Shown here in pieces: positions 6,655 to 9,570 of a DNA stretch of 9,570 nt. The position numbers were made by a program, and so were the translations under genes. Below the pieces are notes generated by a model, which searched no databases, was not told the DNA's origin, and saw only the letters and a program-made list of their open reading frames with translations. Numbering within the stretch: position 1 is the stretch's first letter; the number at the start of each line of letters is the position of its first letter. Origin of the DNA: an uncultured Oscillibacter sp. (lineage in GTDB: Bacteria > Bacillota > Clostridia > Oscillospirales > Oscillospiraceae); contig CAMMCS010000068.1 of NCBI GenBank assembly GCA_946494635.1, positions 1-9,570 on the forward strand. The letters are read 5' to 3'.

Positions 6655-7449
6655 ATGATGGGTATTCTGACCTGGACTGCCCCTGCGGGGGGATTGGCGC
6701 ACAGACGCGTGCGCCTGGAGGAGCGAAAGATCCTGGGGGCCCGTTTTTTGGAGGCCTCGGTGGCCCGGGGGCCCAAAACCCCGGAGGCAGCGGTGCGGCG
6801 GCGGGTGCTGGCAGCTGCCAGAAGGCTGCGGAAGGCCGGCGTCACCCGCGCGGTTCTGCCGGAGGGGTTCGCCTATGGCCCGGAGCTGGAGAGAGGCGGC
6901 CTGGCGCCGGTGTCCACCCTGTTCCTGCGGCGGAGCCTGGCGGCGGATTTGGCCCGGAGCGCTCTGGCAGCCAGGGGGGAGCGGGCCGGAGGCCGACTGG
7001 CGGCCGCGGGGGACCGGCTCACTGGGGAGATGGCCCGGGCTGTGACGGAGCTGGCCCTCGGAAACCGGTATGTGCTGCTGGATGTGCCCTACGGCGCCGA
7101 GGCCCTGGCGGCCCAGCTGCGGCGGGAGTACGGCGTGTCCCTGCTGCTTTCGCCCGCCAGAGAGCAGCTGGAAGAGGCAGACGTGCTGCTGCTGTTCGAT
7201 CCCCGCCCGGATCTGAAACCGGGCGGCAGCACCGTGCGGCTGTATGAGGAGACGGCGCCGCTTCCGCCGCTGCTGCTGCCTCCGGCCCAGGAGAGCGGCG
7301 TCCCCGCCGGCCCCAGCCGCCCGCAGCTGCTGGCGGCGCTGGTGGAGGAGGGGGCGCTCCGCCCGGGGCAGATCGCCATTGGGACGCCGCAGAGGGGAGA
7401 GGCTGCCAGCATTTTGAATTTTCTGGAAACAGGCCGGCCCGGCGCTTGA
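6655..7449 (+). CDS. Unrecognised Arg/Ala-rich protein, 264 residues
   Basis: I do not recognise this protein. It is soluble-looking, with no signal peptide or membrane segment. It is very rich in Ala, Arg, Leu and Gly, in step with extremely GC-rich codons. The pattern suggests alternating strands and helices: 'GVTRAVLPEGF' (about 62-72), a helical stretch 90-130, then 'RYVLLDVPYGAEALAAQLRREY' (in part) and 'ADVLLLFDP', a strand-helix-strand run as in Rossmann-like folds. The C-terminal quarter is Pro-rich (LPPLLLPPAQ). The start is 6655 or 6658 (tandem ATG): GGGAG at 6641-6645 is upstream, and an in-frame TGA at 6646 rules out longer versions. It probably reads through from the ftsEX operon, as no promoter is visible before it. 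The competing frame at 6645-7247 is a Gly-rich shift artefact. Confidence 0.7.
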   Translation: MMGILTWTAPAGGLAHRRVRLEERKILGARFLEASVARGPKTPEAAVRRRVLAAARRLRKAGVTRAVLPEGFAYGPELERGGLAPVSTLFLRRSLAADLARSALAARGERAGGRLAAAGDRLTGEMARAVTELALGNRYVLLDVPYGAEALAAQLRREYGVSLLLSPAREQLEEADVLLLFDPRPDLKPGGSTVRLYEETAPLPPLLLPPAQESGVPAGPSRPQLLAALVEEGALRPGQIAIGTPQRGEAASILNFLETGRPGA

Positions 7450-7474
7450 CAATCCAGGGCGCAGCCACTATAAT
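7446..7474 (+). promoter_or_regulatory. Perfect-consensus sigma-A promoter of greA-lysS
   Basis: TTGACA (7446-7451) and TATAAT (7469-7474) are separated by exactly 17 bases, so both hexamers and the spacer match the housekeeping consensus. The -35 overlaps the stop codon of the preceding gene (7447-7449). Transcription should start near 7481, giving a leader of about 78 bases before greA. Confidence 0.95.
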
Positions 7475-7509
7475 ACTACACTATGGTATCATAGAATTCG
7501 TATGTACAG

Positions 7510-7530
7510 CGGCGGCCCACAGGGCCGCCG
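7510..7530 (+). other. Hairpin in the greA 5' untranslated leader
   Basis: A perfect 9-bp stem (CGGCGGCCC, 7510-7518, with 7522-7530) has a 3-base loop. It is followed by GTGTCAAAAG rather than a T run, so it is not a standard terminator. Another small inverted repeat (CTATG-GTAT-CATAG, 7481-7494) sits right at the predicted start point. These could stabilise the transcript, cause pausing or serve as a binding site. Confidence 0.6.
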
Positions 7531-7558
7531 GTGTCAAAAGATAGGAGATGTGCCGCAT

Positions 7559-8032
7559 ATGGAAAGAGAGTATAAAATGAGTGCTGCCCGCGAGCAGGAG
7601 CTGCGGGAAGAGCTGAACTATCTGAAGACCACCCGGTCCGACGAGGTGGCGGAGCAGATCAAGGTGGCCCGGGGCTTCGGCGACCTGAGTGAGAACAGCG
7701 AGTATGACGAGGCCAAGAACGAGCAGGGCAAGCTGTACTCCCGCATTGCCGAGCTGGAGGAGATCCTGCAGCATGTGGTGATCGTGGACGAGAGCAACGC
7801 CCCCACCAATGTGGTGACCATCGGCTGCAAGGTGACGGTGGCGGACAAGAACGGCAACACCATGCCCGCCTACAAGATCGTGGGCTCTCAGGAGTCCGAC
7901 CCTATGAACGGCATCATTTCCGAGGAGTCCCCCTTCGGCAAGGCCCTGATCGGGGCAAAAGAGGGCGACACGGTGACTGTGGACGCACCCAGCGGCGCCA
8001 TCGTCTATACAATCCAGAAGATCGAGCGGTAA
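7559..8032 (+). CDS. greA: Transcription elongation factor GreA
   Basis: GreA enters the secondary channel of RNA polymerase and stimulates cleavage of backtracked RNA. The 157-residue product is the normal family length. The N-terminal coiled coil (about 8-75) carries GFGDLSENSEYDEAKNEQ (39-56) with the acidic tip residues Asp42 and Glu45, which position magnesium in the polymerase active site. The C-terminal FKBP-like domain shows YKIVGSQESDP, ISEESPFGKALIGAKEGD and a typical end. I start at 7559; AGGAG (7543-7547) is 11 bases upstream, slightly long. The in-frame ATG at 7577 would shorten the coiled coil. The lysS gene follows after 12 bases, an arrangement common in Firmicutes. Confidence 0.96.
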   Translation: MEREYKMSAAREQELREELNYLKTTRSDEVAEQIKVARGFGDLSENSEYDEAKNEQGKLYSRIAELEEILQHVVIVDESNAPTNVVTIGCKVTVADKNGNTMPAYKIVGSQESDPMNGIISEESPFGKALIGAKEGDTVTVDAPSGAIVYTIQKIER

Positions 8033-8044
8033 AGGAGGACCCCC

Positions 8045-9544
8045 ATGGCTGAACAGAAGACATCCCAGCAGCCGGAGCAGGAGCTCAGTGAGCAGCGCCG
8101 CGTCCGGCGGGAGAAGCTGGCGGCCCTCCAGGCCGCAGGCGAGGATCCCTTCCAGGAGACCCGGTTCGACTGGGACGCCACCTCCGCCCAGATCAAGGAG
8201 CACTTTGACGAGATGGAGGGCAAGGCCGTGAAGGTGGCCGGCCGCCTGATGAGCAAGCGGGGCATGGGCAAGGTCAGCTTCTGCGATCTCCAGGACCGGG
8301 ACGGCCGCATCCAGCTGTACGCCCGCCAGGACGAGATGGACGAGGCGGTCTACAAGAAGTTCAAGAAGTTCGACATCGGCGACATCGTGGGCGTCGAGGG
8401 CGAGGTGTTCCGCACCCAGCGGGGCGAGATGAGCGTCCGGGCCAAGAACATCACCCTGCTGAGCAAGGCGCTGCTGCCCCTGCCGGAGAAGTTCCACGGC
8501 CTCCAGGACCGGGAGCTCCGCTACCGCCAGCGGTATGTGGACCTGATCGTGAACCCGGAGGTGAAGCGCAACTTCATCATCCGGTCCAGGTTCATCAAGC
8601 ACGTCCGGGACTTCCTGGATGGGCGGGGCTATATGGAGGTGGAGACGCCGGTGCTGAACACCATCTCCGGCGGCGCCACGGCCCGGCCCTTCATCACCCA
8701 CCACAACACCCTGGACATCGACATGTATATGCGCATCGCCACGGAGCTGCCCCTGAAGCGGCTGATCGTGGGCGGTCTGGACCGGGTGTATGAGATCGGC
8801 CGCATCTTCCGCAACGAGGGCATGGACCCCAAGCACAACCCGGAGTTCACCACCGTGGAGCTGTACCAGGCCTACACGGACTTCAACGGCATGATGGACC
8901 TGTTCGAGGATTTGCTGTCCTCCGCTGCTCAGAAGATGCTGGGCACCTATCAGCTGGAGTGGCAGGGGGAGCAGATCGACCTGACCCCCGGCTGGCCCCG
9001 CCTGACCATGCACGAGGCCGTGAAGCAGTACACCGGCATCGACTTTATGGCCATCTCCTCTGACGAGGAGGCGGTGGCCGCCGCCAAGGCCATCGGCGTG
9101 GAGCTGCCGGAGACGGCGGATCCCACCTGGGGCAACGCCCTGTATGAGACCTTCGACCAGAAGGTGGAGGAGAAGCTGGTGCAGCCCACCTTCATCACCA
9201 TGCACCCGGTGGACGTGAGCCCCCTGGCCAAGCGGTCCCCCAAGGACCCCCGCCTGACGGAGCGGTTCGAGCTGTTCATCTGCCGCAGTGAGATGGGCAA
9301 CGCCTTCTCCGAGCTGAACGACCCCATCGACCAGAAGCAGCGCTTCCAGAAGCAGGTGGAGCTGCGGGCCAAGGGCGACAGCGAGGCCGGCATGATGGAC
9401 GAGGACTATATCAACGCCCTGGAGTACGGCCTGCCGCCCACGGGGGGCCTGGGCATCGGCATCGACCGCTGCGTCATGCTGCTGACCAACTCCGACACCA
9501 TCCGGGAGGTCATCCTGTTCCCCACGATGAAGCCACTCGATTGA
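8045..9544 (+). CDS. lysS: Lysyl-tRNA synthetase, class II
   Basis: LysRS charges tRNA-Lys with lysine. The 499-residue product has the normal bacterial length and order. An N-terminal helix leads to an OB-fold anticodon-binding domain (about 62-140, VKVAGRLMSKRGMGKVSFCDL). The class II catalytic core follows, with motif 1 around 183-202 (RGYMEVETPVL). Motif 2 is RVYEIGRIFRNEGMDPKHNPEF (247-268, in part), and motif 3 is GLPPTGGLGIGIDRCVMLL (462-480). The lysine-pocket stretch HNPEFTTVELYQAY and the late NAFSELNDP are intact. An AAAGGAGG site lies 6 bases before the ATG. It is cotranscribed with greA from the consensus promoter at 7446-7474, with no terminator between them. The end of the transcript is beyond the window. 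Confidence 0.98.
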   Translation: MAEQKTSQQPEQELSEQRRVRREKLAALQAAGEDPFQETRFDWDATSAQIKEHFDEMEGKAVKVAGRLMSKRGMGKVSFCDLQDRDGRIQLYARQDEMDEAVYKKFKKFDIGDIVGVEGEVFRTQRGEMSVRAKNITLLSKALLPLPEKFHGLQDRELRYRQRYVDLIVNPEVKRNFIIRSRFIKHVRDFLDGRGYMEVETPVLNTISGGATARPFITHHNTLDIDMYMRIATELPLKRLIVGGLDRVYEIGRIFRNEGMDPKHNPEFTTVELYQAYTDFNGMMDLFEDLLSSAAQKMLGTYQLEWQGEQIDLTPGWPRLTMHEAVKQYTGIDFMAISSDEEAVAAAKAIGVELPETADPTWGNALYETFDQKVEEKLVQPTFITMHPVDVSPLAKRSPKDPRLTERFELFICRSEMGNAFSELNDPIDQKQRFQKQVELRAKGDSEAGMMDEDYINALEYGLPPTGGLGIGIDRCVMLLTNSDTIREVILFPTMKPLD

Positions 9545-9570
9545 GGACCCGCTGCGGCACAAGGGATTGC

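Noticed and set aside
6645..7247. Alternative 200-codon plus-strand frame over the unknown gene
   Set aside because: The product is Gly/Pro/Arg low complexity, as expected from a shifted reading of GC-rich codons, and it ends inside the longer and more protein-like frame.
7481..9562. 693-codon open frame on the minus strand across greA and lysS
   Set aside because: It is fully antisense to two certain genes. Its product is a low-complexity Leu/His/Val-rich chain with no recognisable domain. It arises from strong GC bias at third codon positions.

Overview
The window looks like a chromosomal segment of a GC-rich, Gram-positive anaerobe of the Clostridia. Oscillospiraceae or a Flavonifractor/Oscillibacter-like gut lineage is my best guess. 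The reasons are the strong AGGAGG-type ribosome binding sites, near-consensus sigma-A promoters, a DUF4830-type lipoprotein-sized membrane protein, a greA-lysS pair as in Firmicutes, and FtsEX next to a secreted coiled-coil M23 protein. The taxon is inferred from gene content and style, not from a database match. I see no mobile element, CRISPR array, tRNA or rRNA, and the region reads as ordinary core genome.

Layout. (1) 3-941: the 3' three-quarters of tuf (EF-Tu), closed by a strong hairpin terminator at 958-990. (2) 1023-1493, minus strand: a small membrane-anchored DUF4830-like protein, convergent with tuf and probably sharing its terminator. (3) 1581-2357: an RsuA-family rRNA pseudouridine synthase, divergent from the DUF4830 gene across an 87-base intergenic region that holds a symmetric TATGAT/ATCATA element. 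(4) 2462-3553: a PucR/CdaR-family regulator with its own sigma-A promoter and terminator. (5) 3690-6612: a transcription unit with ftsE, ftsX (8-base overlap) and a secreted coiled-coil plus LytM/M23 peptidoglycan hydrolase. It starts from a very good promoter at 3653-3681 and includes a possible nearly leaderless 31-codon upstream ORF that ends in an ATGA overlap with ftsE. (6) 6655-7449: an unrecognised Arg/Ala-rich 264-residue protein whose ribosome binding site lies in a GC hairpin. (7) 7446-9544: a perfect-consensus sigma-A promoter overlapping the previous stop codon, a 5' UTR hairpin, then greA and lysS.

Functionally, translation and transcription housekeeping (EF-Tu, rRNA pseudouridylation, GreA, LysRS) flanks a cell-wall module. 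In that module FtsE (ATPase) and FtsX (membrane transducer) should gate the coiled-coil M23 protein outside the membrane, as known for EnvC in E. coli, PcsB in pneumococcus and CwlO in B. subtilis. I found no clearly new system. The more interesting items are regulatory: the upstream ORF and repeat cluster before ftsE, the neighbouring PucR/CdaR-type regulator with no sugar-diacid genes nearby, the hairpin over the ribosome binding site of the unknown gene, and the 5' leader of greA. Positions 9545-9570, after lysS, show nothing I can interpret.
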